Below are positions 5,054-12,433 of a stretch of 12,589 bases of DNA, piece after piece. The notes beneath the pieces are model-generated. The model was given only the letters and a program-made list of their open reading frames with translations. It did no database searches and was not told where the DNA came from. The DNA is from JBGTLA01 sp041744375 (lineage in GTDB: Bacteria; Actinomycetota; Acidimicrobiia; Spongiisociales; ZC4RG35): contig JBGTLA010000025.1 in assembly GCA_041744375.1 (NCBI GenBank), positions 1 to 12,589 on the forward strand. The letters run 5' to 3'. Numbering within the stretch: position 1 is the first letter of the stretch; each line of letters begins with the position of its first letter. A program made the translations under genes and the position numbers.

Positions 5054-8000
5054 GTGGAGATACACGCTCTGAGGTACCGGGCGCTCGGCCCGATCACGGT
5101 CGAGGTCGAGGGTCACGAAGTGAAATTGGGAGGCCTCCGCCAGCAAATAGTGCTCGCGGTTCTGCTCCGCTCGGCAAACCGGGTCCTCTCCCAAGACGTC
5201 CTCATCGATTCCGTTTGGGCCGGAGAGCCGCCAGAGGCGGCGCGGGCAACGGTTCAGAGCTACATCTACAACCTCCGTCGCGTTCTGGGCCCTGATGCGA
5301 TCGTCCGTCGCGGCGATGGCTATCTGATCGAGGTCGACGCCGAAACCTTCGACGTGGTCGCTTTCGAGAGAAGCGTCCAGACCGGGAGGGACCTCCTGAT
5401 GGTCGACCCCGCATCGGCCCGGGCCACTCTCATCGAGGGGTTGGACCTCTGGTTTGGCACCGCCTACGGAGGTGTCGACCTTCCGGACCTCGATGCCGAG
5501 ATAAAGCGTCTCGGCGAGGTGCGGGTCACCGCTGCCGAGACCCGGGTCGAAGCGGATCTGGCCCTGGGCAGGGCCGGGGAACTGGTAGCCGAGCTCGAGT
5601 CACTGGTCCGGGACTATCCGCTTCGGGAGCGATTCTGGGGTCAACTCATGCTCGCCTTGTACCGGTCCGGACGTCAGGCCGAGGCATTGCGGGCCTATCA
5701 GAACGCGCGGGCCCATCTCGTCGACGACCTCGGTATCGAGCCGGGAACGGAACTGCAGACCCTGGAGGCGCGAATCCTCGACCAGGACCCATCACTCCTC
5801 CTGTCCATCGAGGTCGAACCCTCGGACGGTCGCGAGCGGGGCCGCCGCCCGATTCGGGGATACGAGTTGCGCGGTGTAATCGGCTGGGGCGAGTTCGGTC
5901 TGGTGCACAGGGCCTACCAGCCATCGATCGGACGGGAAGTGGCCATAAAGGTCATCCAGGCTGACAACTCCAACGGCCTCGCTTTCGTAGCTCGCTTCGA
6001 GAGGGAGGCACAGAGGGTCGCCAACCTCGAGCATCCCCACGTCCTGCCGCTCCACGACTATTGGAGAGACCCGACCGGTGCATATCTGGTCATGCCTCTG
6101 ATGAGAGGGGGCAGTCTGGAGGACTCGCTTCGAGCGGGCGGCTGGAGCCTGGAGCCGGCGCTGCGTCTATTGGACCAGGTAGGCAGCGCACTCGCCTACG
6201 CCCACCGCCGGGGAGTGCTGCATGGTGACCTCAAGACCGCCAACATCCTCCTCGACGAGGACGGCAACGCTTATCTATCCGACTTCGGGATTGCCGGCCC
6301 CCTGATCGACGATCCCGACCCCGGGCTGACCTCGAGACGTTTGCTGTCTTCCGAGGAGGTGTCCGGCGAGGAAGCAACCATTCGAAGCGACATCTTCGCG
6401 CTGGGTGCCCTCACCTTCGAGATCCTCTGCGGCGTGCCCCCCACCGGGGCTGCTCACATGCCCGACCTGGGCGAGGCCCGTCAGGACATCCCGGAGGCAG
6501 TGACGGCAGTTGTGGCCCGGGCGATGGCCACCGACCCGCAGGATCGGTTTCTCAAGGTCGACGAGTTCTTGCGGGAGCTCCGCCGGTCGGCGGGTGTCGA
6601 CGTTGTAACCGCTGCTGAAGTCGTGGAGACCGTCCCGGAGCAGATTCGCAATCCATACAAAGGCTTGCGCGCCTTTGCCGAACACGATGCCGTCGACTTT
6701 CACGGCCGTGACGCCCTGATCGATGACCTGATAGAGCGGATAGACACTCACCGTCTCGTCACCGTCGTCGGGCCCTCTGGAAGCGGGAAGTCGTCAGTGG
6801 TTCGTGCCGGTCTGATCCCGGCCCTGAGGGCCGGGATCCTCACCGACTCTCGCGATTGGCTGGTGACGGACATGTTCCCGGGGTCGTTTCCATTCGAAGA
6901 ACTCGAGGCTGCGTTGTCCCGGGTGGCGGTGCGAACGCCAGGCAGGATGCTGAGCGAGCTGACCCAGCCGAACGGGCTGCTTCGAGTGAGCAAGCAGATC
7001 CTCCCTGGCGACGACTCCACTCTGCTGGTTTTCATCGATCAGTTCGAAGAGCTGTTCTCTACGGTCCGATCCGAAGATACGCGGCGACTCTTCCTGGAGA
7101 ATCTCATCTCCGTCGCTAATGATGAGCGCAGCCGGGTCAAGGTGGTGACGACCATCCGGGCTGATTTCCTCGACCGTCCCCTCGCCTACGCCGACTTCGC
7201 CGAGGCGATCGCCGACGGACTTGTCACGGTGGGGCCACCGACTCGCGACGGTTTGGCTCAGGCCGTCTCCGCCCCGGCCCGCGCTGTCGGTCAGGAACTC
7301 GAGCCTGGGTTGGTGGGGCGTATCATTGCCGATGTCGAAGGTCAGCCCGGGGCTCTTCCGCTCCTCCAATACGCATTGACCGAGATGTTCTCCCACCGGG
7401 AGAGGTCGACGCTGACGATTGCCGGGTACGAAGCCACCGGCGGCGTCGCCGGAGCGCTGGGCCGCCGAGCGGAGGAGTTGTACGACGGATTGACCCCGTC
7501 CGGCCAGCAGGCGACCCGGGAGATCTTCCTCCGTCTGGTGTCGGTCGACGAGATGGGCTCGGTGACCCGCCGACGAGCCCGGCAGTCGGAGCTGGTTTCC
7601 CTGATGATCGACCGCGGTGGGCTGGAATCGGTGCTGACCGCCTTCTCCCGCTTCCGCCTACTCACCTTCGACCGGGATCCGGTGACTCGCGGACCCACCG
7701 TGGAGGTCGCTCATGAAGCCCTCCTCGCCGAATGGCCCCGGCTCCACGGCTGGATCGAAGAGGCTCGCGAGTCGCTGATCCTGGGGCGACGGGTGAGAGA
7801 GTCGACCCAGGAGTGGATCGAGTCGCAGGAGGACCCGAGCTACCTGCTGCGCGGTGTTCGATTGGTGGACGTGGAAGCGTGGGCGTCCCGAGCCGATGTG
7901 GTGCTGACCAGCGACGAGTTCAGGTATATCGCCGCCAGCGTCGCCCAACGCGCCGCAGATGCCGAGAACTCACGGAGAGGGAGAAGGCGGGCTTTCGTGG

Positions 8001-10219
8001 CCCTCGCCGCTGCGTTGTGTCTGGTGAGTGCCCTGGCGTTGATCGCGTTTTGGCAGAGAGGCATAGCCGAGCGGGAGGCGCTTCACGCTCGTGCCCGCGA
8101 GCTGGCCGCGGCGGCGCAGGCACAGGTCGGGCAGAATCGGGAGCTCGCCCTCCTCATCGCCACCGAAGCCTTCGACACCTCCATCCGCGGGGGAGCCGAG
8201 CCCACCACGGAGGCGGTCAGCGCCATGGCACAGGCGATACAGGATTGGCGGCTGGTAGCCCGTTTCCCGGCAGCAGCTCTCCTCTATCCAACAGTGTCTC
8301 CGGATGGATCGCTCATCGCGGTCGGATCCAAGACGTCGCCGGATGACGTCGACATATTCGGTGTCGACGGGTCGCTGCTCGGCACCCTCTCCGGTCCGGA
8401 GGTTCCCGACGTGGTCGCCTGGAAGGCGGATTTCAGCCCGAATGGACGAACGATCACCGTCACCTACGCCGGCCCACAAGTAATCGACACCTTCCGAGCG
8501 GTCCCCGAAGGTATCCCAGATGTCCGGATCTTCGACCTGGCCACCATGTCCGGCATCCTCGATCTCGACACCGACCACGGGTGGGCGTATGTCTCGCACA
8601 GCCCTGACGGTGCGGTGCTGGCGATGTCGTTCGATCGCGAAGTACGAGTGGTCGACGCGGCCGACGGGAGCGAGGTCTCCAGATTCGAGGCCCCGGCGCC
8701 AGCCGGCCAGCCCGAGTTCCTCGACGATGACCGAGTTCTGGTACCCATCGAAGGTTCCGGGTTCACCATCCTCTCCGCTGGCGATGGCTCGGTCGTCGAC
8801 CATCTCGAAATGGCGGACCTGAATCCGGCCGTCACCGCGGTGAACGACTTGCGCACCCACGTCGCCTATCGAGCAGGGGATCAGGTTCGAGTCACCGAGA
8901 TCGCAACCGGGGAGACCATCTTCGACCAGACGGCGCCGTCAGTGCAGGGCCTCGCCCTCGACCCCGGCGCAACCCGGCTCGCCCATTCCGGGTACGACCC
9001 GAGCATCTACGTCGTAAGCCTTGGTGATGGGGCGACGGAGTTGGAGCTGACAGGGATACTCGAAAACGTGTTTTCGCTGACCTTCATCGGAGAGAAGCAA
9101 CTCCTCTCCTATGGAGAAGATGCCCTGCTTTGGGATGTCTCACCGCAAGGTGTGAGCGAACTTCGGGGAATCCCCACAAAGGAGTTGCAATGGGGATACC
9201 ACGTTTCTCCCGACGAGCGGTGGCTGGTCTACTACGTGTCTAAGAACCTTGGTCTGCCTGTCGATCCTGTGGACGGTCTGAGGCTGGTCGATCTCGCCAC
9301 TGGTGAAGAGACCGTGATGAGCCAGGGGGAAGCGAACTCGGTTCCCGCCGGATTCCGCGTGGTGAGTGCGGACTTCACCATGGTCGGCTCTCTCACACAG
9401 GCGGGCAGGTCGACGATGCGCGGTCTGCCGGCATGGGATGTGATCCAGGAGTTCGATGACTGCCGGGGCCCCCTCGCCGTCACACCCGACAACACCCGGG
9501 TGGTGCTCACTGGATGGTCCTGTGTGACCCCGGGTGTGCCCGACGACGCTCACAGCGCGGTATTCGACCTCAGGTCGGGTGAGGAGATATTTTCGCTTCC
9601 CTATCCGACGCTGTGGTCGGCCGAATTCAACCCGTCGGGGATCTACGAAGGCGGGAAGTATCTCGCTGCAACCGATCAGATCTCGGTCGGGATCTGGGAT
9701 ATGGCCGTTGGAACGTTGCTCGGAAGTTTTGATCGTGACGCTTACGACGAGATCGGAAGTCTCCTCGTACTCAGTTGGGACCCCACCGGCAGGTATCTCG
9801 TCGGGGGCACCAGCGGTGGCATGGTCTGGGTCGTGGACCTGGAGCGCGTCCTCGCCGGCGAAGACATGGCCGATGCTCTCGTCTTCAACCGTCAGGCCCA
9901 CACCGGGGCCGCACCCGTGCCGGCGATCAACGGCGCGGGCGTCGTGGGCAGCGCCGGATTCGACGGGATGGTCCGCCTCTGGGATCTCGGCTCAGAAAAC
10001 TTGATCCTCGAGTTCGAGTCTGATGTCGGGGTCCCCGTGGTGCGCTTCTCTCCCGACCGAACCGAGCTCCTCTATCCACATGGCCTCAGTATTCGGCGCA
10101 TGCCTGTCGATCCTTATCAGTTACGCGCCCTCGCCGATGAGCTCCTCACCCGTGGCTTCCTGCCCGACGAGTGCGCCCGATACGCCACTCCGGACCGCTG
10201 CGAAACCGTGACCGGATGA
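5054..10219 (+). CDS. Membrane-tethered BTAD - Ser/Thr kinase - nSTAND1 NTPase - WD40 fusion (1721 aa)
   Basis: Predicted multidomain signalling receptor. Order: OmpR/SARP-type winged helix (about 6-96, LRYRALGPITVEV...VQSYIYNLRRVLG) and BTAD TPR-like domain (about 99-245, FDVVAFERSV...LEPG-like DDLGIEPGTEL). Then a Ser/Thr kinase (about 268-525) with G277-W-G-E-F-G loop, VAIK K299, HGD catalytic D392, D410-FG and SDIFALG. Then an nSTAND1 NTPase (from N533, NPYKGLRAF) with Walker A GPSGSGKSS (K579), Walker B FIDQFEELF (D662) and the family block VEVAHEALLAEWPRL (883). After RRGRRR a single membrane helix (about 980-1000), a helical linker (RARELAAAAQAQVGQNRELALLIATEA), then about 630 residues of WD40-like blades (such as FDGMVRLWDLGSENLILEF). 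The Cys-containing tail resembles related WD40 proteins. Positive-inside charge puts the DNA-binding, kinase and NTPase parts in the cytoplasm and the propellers outside. The start is uncertain: GTG 5054 abuts the AGGAGG, while CTG 5069 would give the family-like MRYRALGP. Confidence 0.93.
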   Translation: MEIHALRYRALGPITVEVEGHEVKLGGLRQQIVLAVLLRSANRVLSQDVLIDSVWAGEPPEAARATVQSYIYNLRRVLGPDAIVRRGDGYLIEVDAETFDVVAFERSVQTGRDLLMVDPASARATLIEGLDLWFGTAYGGVDLPDLDAEIKRLGEVRVTAAETRVEADLALGRAGELVAELESLVRDYPLRERFWGQLMLALYRSGRQAEALRAYQNARAHLVDDLGIEPGTELQTLEARILDQDPSLLLSIEVEPSDGRERGRRPIRGYELRGVIGWGEFGLVHRAYQPSIGREVAIKVIQADNSNGLAFVARFEREAQRVANLEHPHVLPLHDYWRDPTGAYLVMPLMRGGSLEDSLRAGGWSLEPALRLLDQVGSALAYAHRRGVLHGDLKTANILLDEDGNAYLSDFGIAGPLIDDPDPGLTSRRLLSSEEVSGEEATIRSDIFALGALTFEILCGVPPTGAAHMPDLGEARQDIPEAVTAVVARAMATDPQDRFLKVDEFLRELRRSAGVDVVTAAEVVETVPEQIRNPYKGLRAFAEHDAVDFHGRDALIDDLIERIDTHRLVTVVGPSGSGKSSVVRAGLIPALRAGILTDSRDWLVTDMFPGSFPFEELEAALSRVAVRTPGRMLSELTQPNGLLRVSKQILPGDDSTLLVFIDQFEELFSTVRSEDTRRLFLENLISVANDERSRVKVVTTIRADFLDRPLAYADFAEAIADGLVTVGPPTRDGLAQAVSAPARAVGQELEPGLVGRIIADVEGQPGALPLLQYALTEMFSHRERSTLTIAGYEATGGVAGALGRRAEELYDGLTPSGQQATREIFLRLVSVDEMGSVTRRRARQSELVSLMIDRGGLESVLTAFSRFRLLTFDRDPVTRGPTVEVAHEALLAEWPRLHGWIEEARESLILGRRVRESTQEWIESQEDPSYLLRGVRLVDVEAWASRADVVLTSDEFRYIAASVAQRAADAENSRRGRRRAFVALAAALCLVSALALIAFWQRGIAEREALHARARELAAAAQAQVGQNRELALLIATEAFDTSIRGGAEPTTEAVSAMAQAIQDWRLVARFPAAALLYPTVSPDGSLIAVGSKTSPDDVDIFGVDGSLLGTLSGPEVPDVVAWKADFSPNGRTITVTYAGPQVIDTFRAVPEGIPDVRIFDLATMSGILDLDTDHGWAYVSHSPDGAVLAMSFDREVRVVDAADGSEVSRFEAPAPAGQPEFLDDDRVLVPIEGSGFTILSAGDGSVVDHLEMADLNPAVTAVNDLRTHVAYRAGDQVRVTEIATGETIFDQTAPSVQGLALDPGATRLAHSGYDPSIYVVSLGDGATELELTGILENVFSLTFIGEKQLLSYGEDALLWDVSPQGVSELRGIPTKELQWGYHVSPDERWLVYYVSKNLGLPVDPVDGLRLVDLATGEETVMSQGEANSVPAGFRVVSADFTMVGSLTQAGRSTMRGLPAWDVIQEFDDCRGPLAVTPDNTRVVLTGWSCVTPGVPDDAHSAVFDLRSGEEIFSLPYPTLWSAEFNPSGIYEGGKYLAATDQISVGIWDMAVGTLLGSFDRDAYDEIGSLLVLSWDPTGRYLVGGTSGGMVWVVDLERVLAGEDMADALVFNRQAHTGAAPVPAINGAGVVGSAGFDGMVRLWDLGSENLILEFESDVGVPVVRFSPDRTELLYPHGLSIRRMPVDPYQLRALADELLTRGFLPDECARYATPDRCETVTG

Positions 10220-10257
10220 CCCGAGGTCTCGGCCGCCGGTCTCCTCGTCGTCGCGGC

Positions 10258-10362
10258 ATGGTCGGCCGGAATGTCTGGAGCGAGATCGGGGAGATCTTGG
10301 GAACGTCAACGTCTGCTCGGGCTGTCCAGCAGCGATACGGCCCTGTTGTCGAGCAGATGTGA
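10258..10362 (+). pseudogene. Possible remnant of a small HTH protein
   Basis: A 34-residue open frame reads MVGRNVWSEIGEILGTSTSARAVQQRYGP... The WxEIGxxLGxS...AxQQRYG pattern resembles the helix-turn-helix of small actinobacterial regulators (W-x-x-IG-x-x-LGVSRQAAxQR). It has no ribosome site and is far too short for a whole protein, so at best it is the tail of a lost gene. It could also be chance in GC-rich DNA. Confidence 0.3.
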
Positions 10363-10372
10363 TGTCACACCG

Positions 10373-10486
10373 GCTGGTGCCGAGCTGGTGCCCAACCGCT
10401 TGACACAACCCGGCACCACCCATCACCAATTGGCAGCCGTCCGCAGCCATCCCGACGTTGATGATCGTTGATCGACTCTCATCAAC
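10373..10486. repeat. Repeat cluster next to att copy 2
   Basis: GCTGGTGCC occurs at 10373-10381 and 10384-10392 (11-bp period). GGTGCCG (10376-10382) is inverted at 10411-10417 (CGGCACC). GTTGATGA (10457-10464) is perfectly inverted at 10479-10486 (TCATCAAC) with a 14-nt spacer, 23 bp before the att repeat. No gene fits here. Such clusters beside an att core resemble integrase or excisionase arm sites; the last inverted repeat could instead be a terminator for the 1721-aa gene. Confidence 0.4.
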
Positions 10487-10509
10487 CTTGCTGGAGACCC
10501 ACTCGTCGT

Positions 10510-10555
10510 GCTCATAACCCGAAGGTCGCGGGTTCAAATCCCGCCCCCGCTACCA
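10510..10555 (+). repeat. att-like direct repeat, copy 2: 3' half of initiator tRNA(Met)
   Basis: Perfect 46-bp copy of 98-143, from the anticodon loop to CCA. Upstream CTCGTCG (10502-10508) also matches the usual initiator tRNA sequence before the anticodon, but T10509 replaces G and breaks the three-G-C anticodon stem. No D arm or acceptor 5' strand precedes it, so it is a 3' remnant. It marks the right border of the putative element. Confidence 0.8.
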
Positions 10556-10557
10556 AA

Positions 10558-10588
10558 AGCCCTGGCCAGCGAATTGCTGACCAGGGCT
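10558..10588 (+). terminator. Hairpin after att copy 2
   Basis: AGCCCTGGCCAGC (10558-10570) pairs with GCTGACCAGGGCT (10576-10588), 12 of 13 pairs, 5-nt loop. It lies 2 nt after the tRNA CCA, as a tRNA terminator would, but differs in sequence from the hairpin after copy 1. The T run is poor. Confidence 0.6.
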
Positions 10589-10719
10589 TCTACCGTGTTA
10601 GACGGTTCTTCTACCGGGTCTTCTACCGGCGGGTTTTGGGTGGTTGCTATTTGATGAGTCTCTCGAGCCGTGGTCCACAGCCTTGAGGCTCTGGCCGATG
10701 CCGGTGTCCGGCCGTCGGC
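10588..10719 (+). other. Short repeats and 5' hairpin before the LapA-like gene
   Basis: TTCTACCG occurs three times (10588-10595, 10609-10616, 10621-10628). Further on, GCCGA-T-GCCGG (10694-10704) can pair with CCGGC-CG-TCGGC (10708-10719), a 10-bp stem with a small bulge. The region probably holds the promoter and leader of the LapA-like gene; no clear -35/-10 pair is seen. Confidence 0.35.
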
Positions 10720-10773
10720 ACGGGTAGGAAGAATCGTATGCTGTCCATGAGGAGCGACCGAGAAGGAGGAGAC

Positions 10774-11208
10774 GTGGGACAAGAAGACGGCACAGACGTG
10801 CGAGTCGAGTACCGCGGCACGGGCTTTTATGTGAGCCTTGCCGTCATATTCCTGGCCGCCGTCACGTTCCTCATCCTGGCTGTCCAGAACACCGGCGAGG
10901 TGACGGTGGAGATCCTTGCCTTCGAGTTCGACCTGCCCTTGTTCGCAGTCATCCTCGGTGCTGGGTTGGTGGCGGTGATCCTTGATGAGCTAGTCGGCCT
11001 TGTGTGGCGTCGGCAGACGAGGACCCGATTGGCGGAGAGAGCCGAGCTTCGCAGCCTGCGTGCTGAGATGGAGACCAAGGAAGCCGGCATCGAATCCGAG
11101 GAAACCAATGAGGAGCCCAGGAGTTCTGGCGGGCCGGACCACTCTTCTCCCACTGGCATGACAGGTTCTGTCGACGCGGATCCAGACTCCGAGAGCTCGG
11201 AGTCGTAA
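10774..11208 (+). CDS. LapA-domain (DUF1049-like) small membrane protein
   Basis: Two-helix inner-membrane protein of the lipopolysaccharide-assembly protein A domain family. In actinobacteria, which lack LPS, its role is unknown. With GTG 10774 as start (AAGGAGGA at 10763-10770) it is 144 aa. ATG 10738, with TAGGAAG 6 nt upstream, is an alternative adding 12 residues. Helix 1 is about 17-38 (GFYVSLAVIFLAAVTFLILAVQN), followed by the family QN and a short outer loop. Helix 2 is about 54-78 and ends in the basic VWRRQTRTRL. A charged, probably coiled segment and an acidic Ser/Glu/Asp-rich tail follow. It lies outside the putative element and faces the ion-channel gene convergently. Confidence 0.82.
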   Translation: MGQEDGTDVRVEYRGTGFYVSLAVIFLAAVTFLILAVQNTGEVTVEILAFEFDLPLFAVILGAGLVAVILDELVGLVWRRQTRTRLAERAELRSLRAEMETKEAGIESEETNEEPRSSGGPDHSSPTGMTGSVDADPDSESSES

Positions 11209-11336
11209 CAGAGGGAAGCCGGACCATCCTGTTTGCCAGCTCTCACCGCCTGCCTGATACGGTTCGTCGAGTTCGCTCGTCTGAATTCCCGGAAGACCCT
11301 GGAATATCCCCCCAGTCGCTTCGGTGGCGGGGTGAG

Positions 11337-11360
11337 AGGCCCGCCCCGAAGGGCGGGTCT
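11337..11360. terminator. Hairpin between convergent genes
   Basis: AGGCCCGCCC (11337-11346) pairs with GGGCGGGTCT (11351-11360) around a CGAA tetraloop: 10 pairs, one of them G-U. It lies between the convergent LapA-like and ion-channel genes and may serve both. No other gene is seen in 11209-11475. Confidence 0.7.
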
Positions 11361-11475
11361 GTGCGTCTCTCAGGGTCAACCAGACGTGAGGCTTGCGGAT
11401 CGTTCCCCTGGCGTCGGTCAGGGGCACGGGCAGTCGACAGTCTGCGAGGACGGTAGCTACAGGATCGCTCGGCTT

Positions 11476-12162
11476 CTAGGGGGGCGGTGCCGTAGTAAAG
11501 GAAGTCGGGTCTGGCGACGGAGGCCTTTGGCGCTCGAGGAAGTAGGCCCCGAGGGTGGCGGCAAGGGCAGCGAATACTACGACCGAGTACGCGGCGAGAA
11601 CCACGTCGAGAACCTTGGCGAACCCATCCGGTTGGGCAATAGGTTCACCTGTGATGGTGGCCAGGGCCGCGGCATGAAGGGCATCTCCATACCGATCGAA
11701 TACCTCGAACTCGTATAGGAGCTGACTGCTGCCGAGTGCGGTGATGGCCGAGACTACGGCCAACCATCCGACCCGGCTTCCGAGAACTCGGCGTGCCGAA
11801 CGCGACGATCGCACGGCGGAGGACAGAAGGCGACCGGCGCGAAGGAGGCGAATGGTCCGGATCAGGCGCAAAAACCTCAGAAACGGTAGGACCAGGAAGA
11901 CGACCTGCCACCAGTTCCGCTTGAGAAACTCTGCGGTCTTCGGGGCGACGACGAGCCTGGCGATGAACTCTGCGACGAATATGAGCCAGATGAGCCAGCC
12001 CGCCACTGTCAGGCCCAAGCCCAGAGTGGTTTCGCTCGTGGCGAGGGATTCTCCGATGACCACCAGAACGAACACGACCGACAGAGCACTCATCACCGGG
12101 GTCAGCCGGTCAAGCAACTCGTCGGCCCAGATCTCCCGCTCGACTTCTGAACGGTTAACCAC
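11476..12162 (-). CDS. Voltage-sensor ion-channel-like membrane protein
   Basis: Six-helix voltage-gated-channel superfamily protein, 228 aa, starting at GTG 12162 with GAGGTG about 6 nt upstream. S1 (ALSVVFVLVVIGESLA), S2 (AGWLIWLIFVAEFIARLVV) and S3 are followed by an S4 with arginine every third residue (RFLRLIRTIRLLRAGRLL). S5 is VGWLAVVSAITALGSSQLL. The pore segment DALHAAALATITGEPI lies before S6 (VLDVVLAAYSVVVFAALAATLGAYF). The position where potassium channels have TVGYG here reads TITGE, so potassium selectivity should not be assumed. The C-terminus is a short Pro/Ser/Thr tail with no RCK domain. The gene diverges from the DUF2254-like gene across about 270 bp. Confidence 0.82.
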   Translation of the reverse strand: MVNRSEVEREIWADELLDRLTPVMSALSVVFVLVVIGESLATSETTLGLGLTVAGWLIWLIFVAEFIARLVVAPKTAEFLKRNWWQVVFLVLPFLRFLRLIRTIRLLRAGRLLSSAVRSSRSARRVLGSRVGWLAVVSAITALGSSQLLYEFEVFDRYGDALHAAALATITGEPIAQPDGFAKVLDVVLAAYSVVVFAALAATLGAYFLERQRPPSPDPTSFTTAPPP

Positions 12163-12433
12163 CGGTCACCTCTGTCATCTTGTTCCTGGTCTGGCTATCA
12201 AAAACAGGGTACCGACGCCAGCCCTGGCGGACCTGGCTATGTCGTCTTTCGACATACGGGACTATCGCATCTGTCATCATTGAGGCTCAGCCTGAGTGGG
12301 TTCGATTGCCGGCCAAAATTCCATCTGAGCGCGGAGAAGCTACGAACCTGAAGGCCCCGTCCTCTTTCGCTCTCGTTTTCTCCCTAGCCAGTAGCCTTCG
12401 CCCCGACCCGTCGGACACCAAGGAGGCGCGCCG
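12163..12433. promoter_or_regulatory. Divergent intergenic region with one perfect palindrome
   Basis: No gene is seen. TATGTCG (12238-12244) and CGACATA (12250-12256) are perfect inverted repeats around a 5-nt spacer, a possible operator serving one or both divergent genes. A strong AAGGAGG (12420-12426) sits 7 nt before the rightward ATG. Confidence 0.4.

Larger units (their letters stand above)
98..10555. mobile_element. Putative tRNA(fMet)-associated integrated element (non-autonomous island)
   Basis: The interval is bounded by 46-bp perfect direct repeats in the same orientation, each a tRNA(Met) 3' end followed by a hairpin. It holds an IS481-like insertion, a rhodanese, a secreted propeller, a lipoprotein and the 1721-aa BTAD-kinase-nSTAND-WD40 gene. 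Genes to the right (LapA-like, ion channel, DUF2254-like) look like ordinary chromosome. No tyrosine or serine integrase, relaxase or replication gene is seen between the repeats. It is therefore either a passenger mobilised in trans (CIME-like) or a decayed element. Without the later IS and one target duplication (1726 bp) the ancestral repeat-to-repeat distance would be about 8.7 kb. Confidence 0.55.

Noticed and set aside
7970..8860. 296-codon reverse frame within the large fusion gene
   Set aside because: It is antisense to the membrane helix and WD40 region; low-complexity composition and no domain motif.
10220..10232. Terminator right after the 1721-aa gene (CCGAG-GT-CTCGG)
   Set aside because: A 5-bp stem with a 2-nt loop is sterically poor and there is no T run.
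10588..10628. CRISPR or tandem-repeat locus from three TTCTACCG copies
   Set aside because: The repeats are only 8 bp with unequal spacing; no CRISPR-like array or cas gene is present anywhere in the window.
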